64,000 nucleotides of DNA, taken from positions 7,945,063-8,009,062 of the forward strand of contig CM040755.1 of assembly GCA_022829145.1 (NCBI GenBank). Reading direction: 5' to 3'. Below the pieces are notes generated by a model. The model did not search any database. It saw nothing but the letters and a program-made list of their open reading frames with translations, and was not told the DNA's origin. Within the stretch, counting starts at the first letter, position 1, and each line of letters starts with the position of its first letter. Origin of the DNA: Albula goreensis (taxonomy: Eukaryota; Chordata; Actinopteri; Albuliformes; Albulidae). A program made the position numbers and the translations under genes. This document shows positions 34,371 to 45,870 of the stretch, piece after piece.

Positions 34371-34751
34371 CTGCCATAAATTATTAATTTATTTGTGGAA
34401 ATCGGGCCATGGGTTGCAAAGTCATGGAAAAACTGATCCTCAGCAGCGACTCTGACACAGTCCACTTTCCCCCCCAGCGATCGCATTAGGATTAAGTTTT
34501 TGATCATTACAAAGGCTTATCACTGGAGCGAGTGTGGCTGCGCTGAGACACAGACAGGCATCTGTTGGGGACGCCATGCTGCTCCTCTCAGAGAGGGGTA
34601 AGGACAGGGGACCCCCGCCTTGCGCCTATGGAACAGTTGTTCCCATGTTTGGACATAGGACTGACCCCGGTCTGCCAGCTCCAGAAGCCAAGACCTCCAT
34701 ATGCCTTACCAGATGACTCCATCTTCAAACTGTGACCCTGGAGGTGCGGCC
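34371..34751. other. Non-coding DNA, no gene seen
   Basis: Begins with TAAATTATTAATTTATTTG (A+T-rich, homeodomain-like) and continues as mixed sequence with short overlapping frames. Confidence 0.45.
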
Positions 34752-34970
34752 ATACACAAACACACTCACTCTCTCTCACTCTGTCTCTCCCTCACACACA
34801 TACGCAAGCACGCACACACACACGCGTACACACAAAAAAATGTGCACGCATGCACATACACATACACATACGTAAGCACGAACGCACGCACGCACGCACA
34901 AACACACACACACATGCCCACACATTCCTTCCACAAGTACATACATATACACACACAAATGCACACATTT
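34752..34970 (+). repeat. Compound CA/CT/CG-containing microsatellite, about 220 bases
   Basis: The longest simple-repeat tract in the window. It is CACA with inserts of CTCT, GCACGCAC, TACATA and A7. Alternating purine-pyrimidine runs favour Z-DNA. Several long open frames (62-145 codons) exist only because the repeat lacks stops. Confidence 0.85.
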
Positions 34971-35466
34971 GACAAATGTGCCAATTTAGGTCAGGCAAAG
35001 CAGTTAAAATTATGCAAGGATAATCACTTGAAAATATTTTGGGAGTGGCCTTGTACTTGGAGCCTGAACAAACAAGAAATTTACATCTCCAGCCCATGCC
35101 TACAGGATGTGCCAAGTGTGAGAATTACTGACATGTGAAAAATGCGTTTGGCAGCCATTTTGGGTGTAGCCTGTGACACAGAGCAACATTTCCACACGCT
35201 ATGACTGGTAGGCGTGTGAAATGAGTGGCAAATGGAGAACTGCTGAAAAAGCTGAGCAAAGAGAGGGACAAAAAAAAAACAAGAACGAAAGGGAAAGGAA
35301 AAAGTAAAAGCAGGGCCAAAACAACAATAGGCTTTCAGCTTTTCTTCTTTGAGGGCCTAATTACGGTCAACAGTATGAGTAGGGATCACTGCATGAATGG
35401 ACAGTACTGGGTTTTGGAAACCGACCCAGGTACATTTTTATAACCAGAGCCAGTGCGAGCCTGATT
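34971..35466. other. Non-coding DNA, no gene seen
   Basis: Plain sequence. A K/R-rich frame at 35225-35443 comes from an A/G-rich patch (35240-35320). Confidence 0.5.
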
Positions 35467-35507
35467 CAAACAAACAAACAAAAAAAAAACAAACAAACAA
35501 ACAAACA
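35467..35507 (+). repeat. (CAAA)n microsatellite
   Basis: About nine CAAA units interrupted by an A9 run. Confidence 0.85.
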
Positions 35508-36657
35508 CGAAATCCATGGTAACAACCAGATACACAACCTTACAGATTAATAATTTCCCACATAAATGCATCCAAGAGTAGGATCAAGCCATGCAAGGAC
35601 ACCGCCAGTGTATGTGGGCCCAAGTCAAAACAACAGGAACAGGTTGAACCACAATTGCTTCCCGTGAGTAGGCAGAGAGGCTCATTGTACCAACCCAGTG
35701 GAAACATTTTTCATTTAAACCAAACTGTGATCCTCCCCGTCCCTTCTCCTTACAGCACTGCAGCTGAGCAATGACCAGTGAATGCACGTCCATACAAAAC
35801 TATACCATATTTGTATTTTTCCAATACATTTGCACTGCTATGTTCCCCATTTCCAGTAGCTGCTGTGATGGTGGCACCAGTGTATTAATATTGCAGGAGA
35901 TTAATAATTAAACATATCAAATGGAATATGGAAAATAACACATTGAATGGAAACTTATTAGTCCTCATGAGAGAAGCTAAGTAAGGTTCACTCGTAGTGA
36001 CTTTTCATTAGGCAAATAATTTCCCAGAGGGGAGACATACAGAGCCTGCCAGCAGAAACCCAAGGAGGATGTTGTTTTTTTTTTTCTTTTCTATGAAAGA
36101 TGATCTGCAAGCAAAACTACTAATGTCTAATGACAAGATGTACTTGCCTTTAACTTAACAATTGCTGTGGGACTCATTTGCTGCAGGAGTAGCATCCCAT
36201 ATTAAGCAGCTTCTTTTTCCAGAAGGTTGCCAAAACAGTATCGATTGTCCAACTATTACTCGAGCGAAAATGGAGGGTTAATACAAAAAGAGAGAAAAAT
36301 ACAATGCCGTAGCAAACAATGGAAACTCAGCAGCGGCCTGGCCTCAAAAGACAAGCGTAGAACTGTGGAGCCACTTCAAGGCTATTGGCTGTTTTCTGGG
36401 GGGGCCAGGGAGAGGAGGGGGCAGAGAGACTCAAGAAGGAGAGCAAGAGAGTTGTTTAACCACGTGAACAGCTGCTGTCATTAGGTGTCCAGGTTCAGTC
36501 CTCTGGCCGGTGGGCCCAACGCATCCTGCCATCCTCTCCAATTAACTATTAACATGGAGGGATTTCTGATGGCCTAGGGAGGGGGGCTTCTGAACAACTG
36601 CACAGCAGGCGGTGTGGGGAAGGGGGGCTTAAGAAAGAGGACCACAGACCCATAATT
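35508..36657. other. Non-coding DNA, no gene seen
   Basis: A+T-rich with a T run near 36075. G-rich short runs lie near 36400 and 36570. No gene or recognised element. Confidence 0.5.
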
Positions 36658-36712
36658 CCCCCCCCCCCCACAACCCCCAACACACATACCCCCAGCACCC
36701 CATGACAGCTTA
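36658..36712 (-). other. C-rich, quadruplex-prone tract
   Basis: C12, C5, C5, C4 runs on the plus strand. The minus strand is G-rich. Confidence 0.45.
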
Positions 36713-37889
36713 GCCCCCACTCCTCTCTCACTTCCAGCTCAACCCTGTTATTCACCTGTTTCTGTTATTTTGGTAAGATTTGACTGTGGCTGGCAAGGGG
36801 GCACAAGGGACAAATGGCAAAGCAATGGCAAGAGGCCCCTCCCTTATTTGTCTATTAAACATGCAAAAGGTCTCTGCCTGTGATAAACCCATTCAACCCA
36901 TCTGTTAAACCCTGGGCATTCCCTGGTTGGCCAGCAGGAAATGAGGTCACTCTAAATGGCAACCGTCATCATCAGAGACCGGCCCGTTCTCTAAGGGAGA
37001 GCATATGACATCTCTGCCTTTTGCAGCCGAGGGGATATGCAGAAATGATTCCATTTATAACACTGAGGGAATGTCCTACTTCCTCTTAAGAAAATGTATT
37101 TACTTGAAATTACCATTGAAAAAAAATCTTAACATGGCATGCGGGTGACAGTTGACAATGTCAGTGAGCACGATGCATGTTGTAGAACCGGTATATACAA
37201 TCAGTTACCAACACCAGGGGGTTGCATCTGCATCACCAAAATTTAAATAAAAGAACACGGAAACACTATGGGAGACAGGGCTCACCTACATGAGGTATGA
37301 AGGTACAGTTACCATGCCAACAGGGATAGCAGATAGGCTGCACAAAAAGCTGGCCCGATTGCAGACGCTGTAGTAACCCCTCACAGAATGGAGGCTACCA
37401 GTGGCCTTCTAGGCCTCAGGAAACCCCAGGCCTGGTTATGTCCTACATGGGCAGGGACACAGTTAGCATGTGTATTAATGTCCTGTGCTTGTTTCTGCAT
37501 ATACATCAAGAACAGCAAGGCTCAGAAATGGTTACCTACGTAACCAGCCCCAACATTCCATCGGTTTCAACAAGTCTTTAGATTTCCATCTGAAATTTTA
37601 AATTTTGGATTTTTTTGTAACCAATGAAGAAAGGATGTCGCTATCCACATGCTGCAGTGAGAATATTATAAGTCTTTTTCCATTGAGCATAACATTTTTT
37701 TTTCTTGTGATTTAGATTTTTCCACCAATACATGACAGCCAGGTCTGTTGAATCACCTGTGGGCTGCAGCATCACAGCTCTGAGATACTGTCAGTCCAAG
37801 TTCGTAGGGGGCCGGGTCACAATGGGACTGTGCAGAGCTGTCTAGAATGGCTTTTCACAAGCATCTGATGACTTAAAAAAGCAAGCTGC
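36713..37889. other. Non-coding DNA, no gene seen
   Basis: Mixed composition without repeats. CACCAGGGGGTTGC near 37212 weakly resembles a CTCF core. Nothing else is recognised. Confidence 0.5.
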
Positions 37890-37932
37890 TTTTTTTTTTT
37901 TTTTTTTTTTTTTTTTTGGGGGGGGGGGGGGG
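37890..37932. repeat. T28-G15 homopolymer junction
   Basis: A run of 28 T passes directly into 15 G. On the minus strand this is C15 followed by A28. Minus-strand frames reading P then K repeats are artefacts. Confidence 0.8.
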
Positions 37933-38760
37933 AGCATCGACTGGGCAGCAGGGTGATAGGCAGGACATGGGGGTTCCTGAACTGAGCAAAGAAGCAGCGA
38001 GCCAATGGGAAGTCTAGCTGCCACAGGACCAAGAACCTCTAGTGGATTAGCCAATCAATTCATACAGGGGAGAATATCAATACCTCCACACACTTTTTCC
38101 AGGCTCCTACCTGCTACCCCAGATTACCAATATGACCTGATTTCAGCCTCTGGGAAGTTTGATTGGTATCACCCTTGGTTTTGGTGTGCGTAAACTACTG
38201 TGAGAATAAAAATACTCTCTTAACTCATCTCATTCTCACCTCACAGGTGAAGTGAAACAGTAAGACCAGTTTACTTCACATTCACCATATTTCTGTGCAG
38301 GGCTCATTAAACACCAATCAAAGCAGTGTCAGATACATGACATTTTGAGTGACAGGGCTAATTTACAATTACACAGCCTTGTTGTTCTGTTGTTCTCTTA
38401 CTCCACAGAGGTAAGACAACTACATGAGTGGCACTGAGTGGTGAGCGTCATGCACAAAACTAATAGATGGGGGGTGGCTATCCATCAATCAACTCAATTA
38501 GATTTAGGTGTCTGGATTTACCAATGCATCAACAGAAATCCATGCCTAATCTGCATAAATTACTTCAGTATAATCCTAAAACTCAGCTATGACCCATGTG
38601 TGATGGTTATGTACCCCACACTGCTCCTCATGCCCCCTTCCCTTCCCTCTTTCAGCAAAGCTCCAGCCCACGAAACATTTATAGAACAAACATTAAACCA
38701 CTATTTAGGACTTTAGATTGGTTCTACTGTTCTTACTTGACTGTTACCCTTTAAATATGA
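37933..38760. other. Non-coding DNA, no gene seen
   Basis: Ordinary A+T-rich sequence. The 92-codon frame at 38438-38716 has no domain. Confidence 0.5.
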
Positions 38761-38839
38761 GCATGTGTGCCTGTGTGCGTGAATGTGTGCATGCATACGC
38801 ATATATGTGTGTGTCTGTGTGTGTGTGTGTGTGCGCGTG
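38761..38839 (+). repeat. Imperfect (TG)n / alternating purine-pyrimidine tract
   Basis: TG repeats with GCATGCATACGCATATATG and GCGCGTG segments give nearly continuous purine-pyrimidine alternation, so Z-DNA is plausible. Confidence 0.75.
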
Positions 38840-38951
38840 AAGGCCTGAGTGAGCACGCTCGGAGAAGAGCAGTCGCCCAGTCGGAAGGTCTTTGAGGGAC
38901 TTGCGACTCTGTGGGAACTGTTATGACATGCCTGTTGCCGTGGCAACCCCA

Positions 38952-39018
38952 GGGGAGGGGGGTTGGGGGAAAGGGGAAGGGGGTGAGGTGATGGTGGGGT
39001 GAAGTGATGGTGGGGGTG
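38952..39018 (+). other. G-quadruplex-prone tract
   Basis: Eight or more G runs of 4-6 in 67 bases. A near-duplicate GTGATGGTGGGG unit occurs twice (38988 and 39004). Confidence 0.5.
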
Positions 39019-39104
39019 CACACCAGAGACCAATTTACTTGTCCACTGGGACGTCCTCCCAGGAGGGAGCCCACACTGCCAGCACACCCTGTTCCAAAAG
39101 CATG

Positions 39105-39129
39105 GCGGTGGGGGGCGGGGGGGTTGGGG
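39105..39129 (+). other. G-quadruplex-prone tract
   Basis: GGCGGTG6CG7TTG4, four long G runs with 1-2 base loops. Confidence 0.45.
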
Positions 39130-40743
39130 CTGAGGAGAGACATGACGCGAGTCTAACGGCCGTTCCTCTATCCACACAACCTCCTCATTTCTGCTCTGCG
39201 GAGCATAGTCCAGCTAACTAGCAAGATACGGTCATACAGGTGCCAGCTTCCTGCAGACGGACGTGTGAGTCCATCCAGGCCCTGTCAAGTTCTGCCACAC
39301 AAGCTGACTCACATCCGATGCTCAAAGCGTTGGACAGCTGAATGCAAAAACTTGGAGCGAGCTGCATGGGCTGCTTCACCCAAATTTAAATCCAAATGAT
39401 TTAACGTCACCCGTCTCACCAGTGGACAGGTAAAGAATACGCCTTACATAGAGTCTAGGCCAACATCCGTACCCCTGTGTTCCGTGATTCCGTGAATTTT
39501 TGTTATGCGTTTTGGACCGTTTCCCATGTTTCTTTGCCTTGTCACGTTCTGACAAGCAGCATTCACGTCAAACTACTTCAGACCTTTAATATCAACATTT
39601 AATTAAATAGATGAAACAGAGGGCGACGTGATCCAAGGTAAGGTACATCAGGTCAGACATGTGGGCAAAACACTCCTCTCCAATGGACTTATAAAAAGCC
39701 TTTAAAAAGTTGACTTACCAGACATACCTGACAGACAGTGTTACGAAAGCCAAGTATTTAACTTGCAAAGAAAAACAACATCATGCCCCAACATAAATCT
39801 GACAGTTTGAGCAGCCAGCCAATTCCACGATGAGCTATGAGCATTTGTGGCCGGACGCTGATCAAGATGGCGGACTATCGCAGTGGAGGACTAATGGAGG
39901 CACGGCTTCATCATGCATTTGCAGACAGTGTCACACCACAGCTGTGGAAATGTCTCTTCTCCAGTAAGATGAATCAGGCTGCAGCTGTAAATTACTTGCA
40001 AATATTGACCATGACACTCCCCTCCATCAGTAAATATCAATCCACGTACCAGGCCAATGTGTCGTATACTCTTACAAATAATGAACACCACAGGCACATA
40101 AAGTGCTAAAAAAAGACAGTTTTCAGTGTAAAAATAGACAGCGCAGTACCTTTGGGATTAAACAACGTTTTATTTGGGAAAGGGACACACTTTTTTGTAA
40201 ACGAAAAAAGTGCAAGCTTTGAATTTTACTTAGATTTAAATTGGGCTACAGTATATTTGACCCACTTTATGGTGCTCTTCAGGGAGCAAAGGGATATGAA
40301 CCCAAGAAGCACACATTATTCTGACAGTCACTGCTGTTTATCCACTTCTTTTCACACATCCATTACACAACTTATGCATTAAAAACTATTGAAGGGCAAA
40401 TCGTATAGCTTGCATTTCACATAATAGCCCAATGGTGTCATGTGGATCGTCGGTGTCAGGTTGTGACAGAAGAGGCTCTACCCAACGCACAGGCCATCGC
40501 AGCTTTATCAGTAACAGAAATGAGGCAGCATTTCGGCGCGTCTGGGGAGTTGCCGGGGTGACAGACTCGGAAACCCACGTTAATGAGAGTGAACATATTG
40601 CCTGCGCTCTGTCTCGACTCCGCTTGTTTACCTGAGCGGTGCTTAGAAACAGCTTGTTCACCGTTGATGACAGTGGGCCCTGGAGGCTCGGGGCATCCCT
40701 GGAGTGAGGGTGAAAACAACATTAGCTACTTGATTTCAGAAGA
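39130..40743. other. Non-coding DNA, no gene supported
   Basis: Short frames occur on both strands (for example 39837-40109 plus and 39891-40097 minus) and overlap. A CpG-containing stretch at 40430-40640 has frames on both strands and no domain. Confidence 0.5.
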
Positions 40744-40784
40744 GGGACGGGCTGGGGGCGGGGGAGGAGGGGGGGGGGGGGAGG
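40744..40784 (+). other. G-quadruplex-prone tract
   Basis: G3, G3, G5, G5 and a G13 run within about 40 bases. Confidence 0.5.
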
Positions 40785-41524
40785 TTAGTTTGTTGAATCC
40801 TCAGCAGCGCCATGAATAGTAACCATCCTTTACGTGGCTGGAGGACGGGGGTGTCCGTCCGTAGAAAAGGAAACTTAATAACAGGACAGCAGAAATCTGG
40901 GGTCCTGTTCTCCAACGAAACAAACACCCCTCCAACAAGAAGTGACCAAACAAACCACAACTGGACACTCATGAATGTATTGACAAATACTTAAAAACTT
41001 CACTGCAATGTAGATGCCCAAAAGGAAGGAAGGGTCTGGCAGACTTTTATATGGTTCCCAGTGATTTAAAGCTTGCTATGTCTGTGCGAATTGACACCAT
41101 TCTTACACTATACATCTGCATGTGCAATGTTTTCTTATGCTGATCTTTGGTGTCCATTTTAGATTTTATAAAGATTTTCCATAATATTTTCAGAGCAGAA
41201 CATTACTTGTCACTGATGAGTCTCTAAACAGCAACTAAATTATTTGAGCATGTTTGATCTGACGTGGGGGGATTTTTTTGTTTGGTATCATTGATAATTG
41301 CATTGTAGTTACTTATTCTAATGACAGGTGCCCTCAGGCCATTCAATTTTTTTTTCTTTTTTTTGCCCAGTCAGACTTGAGACTTCAGTCTTTTCCAATT
41401 CAGTGCGGTGTAATGGTTGCAATTCCTAGCTGTTCACAAGAGTACCTTAGGTAGCTGATAGCGTTGAGCTATGATCAGGCATAGCTTTTACACCGCTCTT
41501 CCATGTCCTGGACAAATAATAGAA
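40785..41524. other. A+T-rich non-coding DNA, nothing recognised
   Basis: Contains T runs near 41347-41364. No gene. Confidence 0.5.
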
Positions 41525-41830
41525 AACATTGATAACCTAAATTGCCAAATCAATTTACAGGGCTCAGCCGTCAGCCGTGACTGTCTGCAGTTCAACTCCC
41601 CGCACGCCCCGACACTCAGCGTGCGGCAAATTCTGCTGAGACCGAGGTGGCTTCATTATGTCGGCCTCACTTACCGCCCGGAAAATTAATAGTTTAATGA
41701 AGCAACTTAAAAGACGACACCACCGCAGCATTTCTGTGTTAAATCACAGGTAATGAACACGCCGTTAATGAGGAAGCTCTGCTGTCTGCACCTGATTAGT
41801 GGCACCTTTCTCCTACCTGTCTCGATCTGT
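41525..41830. promoter_or_regulatory. Enhancer-like block
   Basis: Repeat-free block from ACATTGATAACC through AAAATTAATAGTTTAATGAAG to GCCGTTAATGAGG and CACCTGATTAGTGG. Homeodomain cores, E-boxes and CpG sites (CCGCACGCCCCGAC) are mixed at a density unlike the flanks. It is bounded on the 3' side by a TG microsatellite. Confidence 0.38.
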
Positions 41831-41854
41831 TTCTTTACTCTTATTAATCATACG

Positions 41855-41855
41855 A

Positions 41856-41887
<32 letters not shown>

Positions 41888-41896
41888 GTGTGTGAA
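41855..41896 (+). repeat. (TG)n microsatellite
   Basis: About 20 TG units, with GTGAG interruptions at both ends. Confidence 0.85.
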
Positions 41897-42841
41897 TAAG
41901 CCTGTACACATCACCTATTTTATCTACTTTTCGGAAAAGAAAACCTTTTTTAAAATGTTTTAAAGGTGAACTGTAACATACAGTGCACTGTTGACTACAG
42001 AATAATCATTTATCATGCTCATATTTACATGGTTATTGCCGGTGTTTATGAACTGCGCAAGGATTTACAGTGCGATCACGGTACAATTTCAGTATGATTT
42101 TCTCAATATAAGCTGGATTTAGAAAAACGAAAAACAGAAATAACATATCATGCTATTATGAGTCATATCATGCACACTCTGAGATCCTGAAAATGTGATA
42201 TGAAATCATATTGACATATGACATTTGCCAACAGTCAAATATCCCTCAACATATGGCTGGATCTGTGATATTACATAACCCGAAAAGACACAAAGCATCT
42301 CGGGCGTACGCATTTCCTACAGCCATTTATCAAAGGCCAAATATTTACTGAAAGTTGACGTGAATGCTTCTGCGTAAGGTTACACTTGTTTTCAGCCACT
42401 TAGTAGCAGCTGCAGAGCCCATCGCCGGAGTTTTAAACAGGTCCTTCCGGAGTGCACAATCCCTCCTGTGGTACCCAGCAAGCCACTATTATAGCCATCA
42501 ATTACGGCAGGTCTGAACACTCAATTTCGTACTACGGACGCACCTTTGGCAATTGATCGGACACACGCTTGCAGCTTCAGCCAAAAAAAAAAAACCCCAT
42601 GCACTCAGAGGGCCCCTGTTAGGGTAAAGCATATTTAAATTTTGACAAACAAACAATGGTGCCCTCAACCCCGCTGTGCTAAACACCATTCATTCCTCTT
42701 GAATAAAAAAAAACGTGCTCCACTTCTTTATCTTGGTTCAGGTTCAGGAATAAAAGCACACATTTCCCACTGTCGCCTTTGTGTTAAATACATTGTATCA
42801 TGCCCTTCCCACTGAGCTAATTTTGTATGGATAATGACAAG
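41897..42841. other. A+T-rich non-coding DNA; short regulatory-like patch at 42300-42470
   Basis: 42150-42240 is rich in ATATCATG/CATATGACAT-like words. 42300-42470 is better balanced (TTTATCAAAGGCC with a TCF-like CAAAG, and TAGTAGCAGCTGCAG). No gene. Confidence 0.45.
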
Positions 42842-43210
42842 AGCTAGGTGATAATCCATGAGAGCAAATGTGTGAGCTAATTAAGATTATACCCAGAGAA
42901 CCGTTGGGGTACAGTACCGCTCTGCAAGACACTGCCTGCTTTGTGCAAGCGGCTCCATTTAAACAACAGGGTCCATATCACATAGCGAGCAATTCATACC
43001 AATTACACCTCATCATAAAATGGCCCAATTTAATAGTCAGGAAATCGACATGGGGCTTTTGCCATGTGTGTGAGAGGCACCAGTTTAAGGACTCATTTCC
43101 AGTCAATGAGCTGTCATCTCGTCTAGGAGGAACGAGGCACGTCTTTGGAGGATACCGTAGCCATCCGATCACGGTTCGGTCTGAAATTAACCACACACGT
43201 TAGCTTTCTA
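42842..43210. promoter_or_regulatory. Enhancer-like block
   Basis: Contains GAGCTAATTAAGATTATACC near 42873, ACCAATTACACCTCATCATAA near 42998, GGCCCAATTTAATAGTC near 43023 and AATGAGCTGTCATCTCG near 43105. Both strands are open for 70-110 codons, but the peptides show no domain. It is repeat-free. Conserved non-coding DNA is the more likely reading. Confidence 0.38.
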
Positions 43211-43599
43211 GAAACTTCTACCAATAATCCAAAATCCCCACATGCTTCTTAATCTCATTAGGTGACTCACAAAGAAGATAAGACATCGTGATGGACCCCT
43301 GCACTAACCAGTATGATAATAAACTGCACTTGTGAATTCTGTGGGATGGTTCAATCGTCAGAGGTTGATGAGACCCAGGCAGATGCATTATGGGATGCTT
43401 TCTACTCTCTGGCAAAGGTCTGCAGAATCATGCAGCATTCTGCTGTGGAAATGGAAAGGACCAACACATGAGCTAATTTCCCTCGGTGAGCAAACACACA
43501 CACTTCCAGGCTTGCGGGTCAACGGCCCATTCTAAGTCTCCTTAATGGCTTGTATGTATAAATTGTTAAAAGAATGTTTGCTGAAATAAAACAGAGAGG
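43211..43599. other. Non-coding DNA, nothing recognised
   Basis: Plain sequence with short open frames only. Confidence 0.5.
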
Positions 43600-43770
43600 T
43601 TCATAAATTGTCCTTTTCCAGGGAGAGGGAACCAGATTGATTTGTTTGCCCTGCTGCCCGGACCTATTTCTTATGTAAAGAGCGTGCCTGACCTTTGATC
43701 AGGAGATGCACTCAGCACTGTAAAACCAAACGGCAAACAAGGCTTTTATATTCCTAAACTGGGTAAACCT
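43600..43770. promoter_or_regulatory. Short enhancer-like block with TCF/LEF-like site
   Basis: GACCTTTGATCAGG near 43690 is a strong TCF/LEF-type match and also contains TGACCTTT-like nuclear receptor half-site features. Upstream are CCAGATTGATTTGTTTGCCC and TCTTATGTAAAGAG. Confidence 0.28.
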
Positions 43771-44999
43771 TTTATTTGCTGTTCTTACAGCCTGAGAGCA
43801 ATTCATGGCTTAAGGAGCATGGTGCGGTTTACAATCTACATTACTCGATAAGCCAAAGTAAAAGAGACATGAAGCCATTATCCATCCGCAAACCAATTAA
43901 TAGGAAATTCCTCAGCGCTGCTGTGGAAAGTCCTGTGTTGCCCCCCATGACAAATGGGCAATACCCTGGTTCTTCACAAGCTAACTACACGTGGCATATG
44001 AATCCATCAAAAGAATTTTGCTTTATGAAACCATACCATGGTTTAGTGGTTGACTTCTTGGGGTTGAATGTCATGAAGGGAGAGGCTTCTGATGGTCCGT
44101 CTCACCTTCGGATATATCGCAACGGTGTCCGCAGTCTCCACAAGGAAGCTAGCTCGACCTTCGGGTCAACAGCGGAGCCAGAATGTTTACCGGAGAGCAG
44201 TGCAATACTGCCACCACACACTGCCTGGCTTTTCTAAGTCAGTAACTCCATTACTAATTTGCAACAGTTTAAGAAATAATGACTAGACAATTACATTTGC
44301 TCCTTTGTTTCCCCAAGGCTATTATGTTTTGAAATCTGCAAAACAGATGCCATTTTAAAGTTAGAGGCAATGGTTCAAATAAGATGAAATCATGTATGTT
44401 CATTTAACAGATTACGCAGAGAGAGGGCAAAAATAGGAACAACATAATTCATGTATTTCATAAGATATATAATTTTTTTTAAAAAACTGAAAATTTGAAA
44501 TCATTTTCAAGAGAAAGAAATTAAATATGCACTGCTACCAAAGTTAAAATATTCTAAAACATCACTACATTATTAGGTAAAACTATTAAGAGCATTAAGA
44601 CAAGATTAAAATAATTATGCATAATTTGAGAAAAGATTATTTTTCTCAGTCACAGTAATAGACAGACATGCATGCAAATACAATTCTGTTCACTTCACAA
44701 ATACATACCCTGAAATAAAACTGTAGAAATTTAAGAGCTACTAATTAATCAGTGTCATTCTCACATTACAATCAGAAAGGTTGCTCTACTTTTTGACTTC
44801 TTTTCCATTACAGAAGGACTAAAATGGATAGTTGAAAGAGTGTAGATAATTTAGTTTGGCACAGCTACAGTTACTTTGGTCCGTGAGACAAAAGGACTAT
44901 TTGAGACATATTCCACACAGACATTAACAAAATACATTTTGCAAGGAGAACAGTACAGCTTTACTAAGGTTTGAAAGGGAGAGTCTCCCCTTAAATTTC
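43771..44999. other. A+T-rich non-coding DNA, no gene supported
   Basis: The 153-codon plus frame at 43776-44237 has varied residues but no domain and no partner exons. 44280-44800 is very A+T-rich and includes AATTATGCATAATT (44613-44626) and an octamer ATGCAAAT (44672-44679). Confidence 0.45.
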
Positions 45000-45280
45000 C
45001 AATATAATGGGCTCCTCGTTCATGCAGTAATCTGCTCCTAATCTGCATGGGGGATCCCGAAGTGTCTTTGCTTATTTGCGGCGACGCTTGTTGCTCATCT
45101 CTCCATTGTGGCAGGGCCAGCCCCCTTAGCGATTTAGCGGGGCCTTGACTGGCTGAACTTTGATCTGATGTCTTCATTGAGGAAAAGCCCCAGGCCGCTG
45201 ATTCGGGATGCAAATCCCCCGTGAGGCCTATCGGCGCTTTGTAAAGACGGCAAAGGGAGAAAGGAACGAGGAGTTTTCAA
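45000..45280. promoter_or_regulatory. Enhancer-like block with POU octamer
   Basis: Balanced, repeat-free block with ATCTGCTCCTAATCTGCATG, CTGAACTTTGATCTGATG (TCF-like) and GGGATGCAAATCCCCC. The last holds a perfect octamer (45208-45215) inside GGGAT...ATCCCC half-palindromic flanks. CpG sites are clustered at 45083-45100. Confidence 0.38.
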
Positions 45281-45599
45281 GGGCTTCTGGAGGGAATCCC
45301 AGAGGGGGGGGTTGAGGGGGTTTTGAGAGGGGGGGCTGGTGTCCCTAATCCACATTGCAATATGGATTAAAGTAGGGGATAACCCCTTTTTTAACGCAGA
45401 AGAAAGGGTATTGCGTGGACAAGCCAGGGGAGAGGAACCAGGCTTTACTCATAATAAAACAGTTTGCAATAAAAGCATGCGCCATGTCAGAAGCCTGTGA
45501 ATAGGCTTCAGCGTGCTGAATTCCCAGGCCTGGTGGGGAACCTTGCCAAAGCCTACCTAGAACCAACTAAGCGTGAGTAATCTGGCCAGGCTGAATAGC
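45281..45599. other. Non-coding DNA, G-rich at its start
   Basis: Contains G8 and G7 runs at 45301-45340. Open frames on the minus strand are not credible. It separates two enhancer-like blocks. Confidence 0.45.
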
Positions 45600-45870
45600 C
45601 GGGGTGAAGCCCCATTCATGCCTTAGAAGTTTAAGAGTTGATAAATTTATTATCAGTGGCGATTAGGCGGCAGGCCTGTCACCTCCTCCAGTCTGCGGAG
45701 GGGAGAAGAAAGGCAGATGATTCCATCAGGCGGCAGATGGGGGTTTGAATGCCTTCTGCTGCCCGCGTCCTCTAATCGAAACATTAATGTGACGGAAACC
45801 TCGGATTCCACAGGAGCCAAAGCGCAGAATTGATTTCATGCTGCGACAGTTTATACATTACCTTGAGTGT
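45600..45870. promoter_or_regulatory. Enhancer-like block with repeated AGGCGGCAG
   Basis: AGGCGGCAG occurs at 45665-45673 and 45728-45736, exactly 63 bases apart. Other cores are GATAAATTTATTATC (near-palindrome) near 45638, AACATTAATGTGACGG near 45780 and AGAATTGATTTCATG near 45826. Repeat-free and non-coding. Confidence 0.38.

Noticed and set aside
34701..35138. 145-codon plus frame and several minus frames over the CA repeat
   Set aside because: They exist because the microsatellite has no stop codons. The H/T- and C/V-rich peptides are repeat translations.
37209..37226. Second CTCF-like site CACCAGGGGGTTGC
   Set aside because: It matches CACCAGGGGG but fails the GGCGC part of the core.
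38713..39177. 154-codon and 130-codon minus frames
   Set aside because: Read-through of TG repeat and G-rich DNA gives P/H/T-rich low-complexity peptides.
43776..44237. 153-codon plus frame with varied residues
   Set aside because: No domain, no neighbouring exon or promoter, and an overlapping second frame. It was considered as an exon but not supported.
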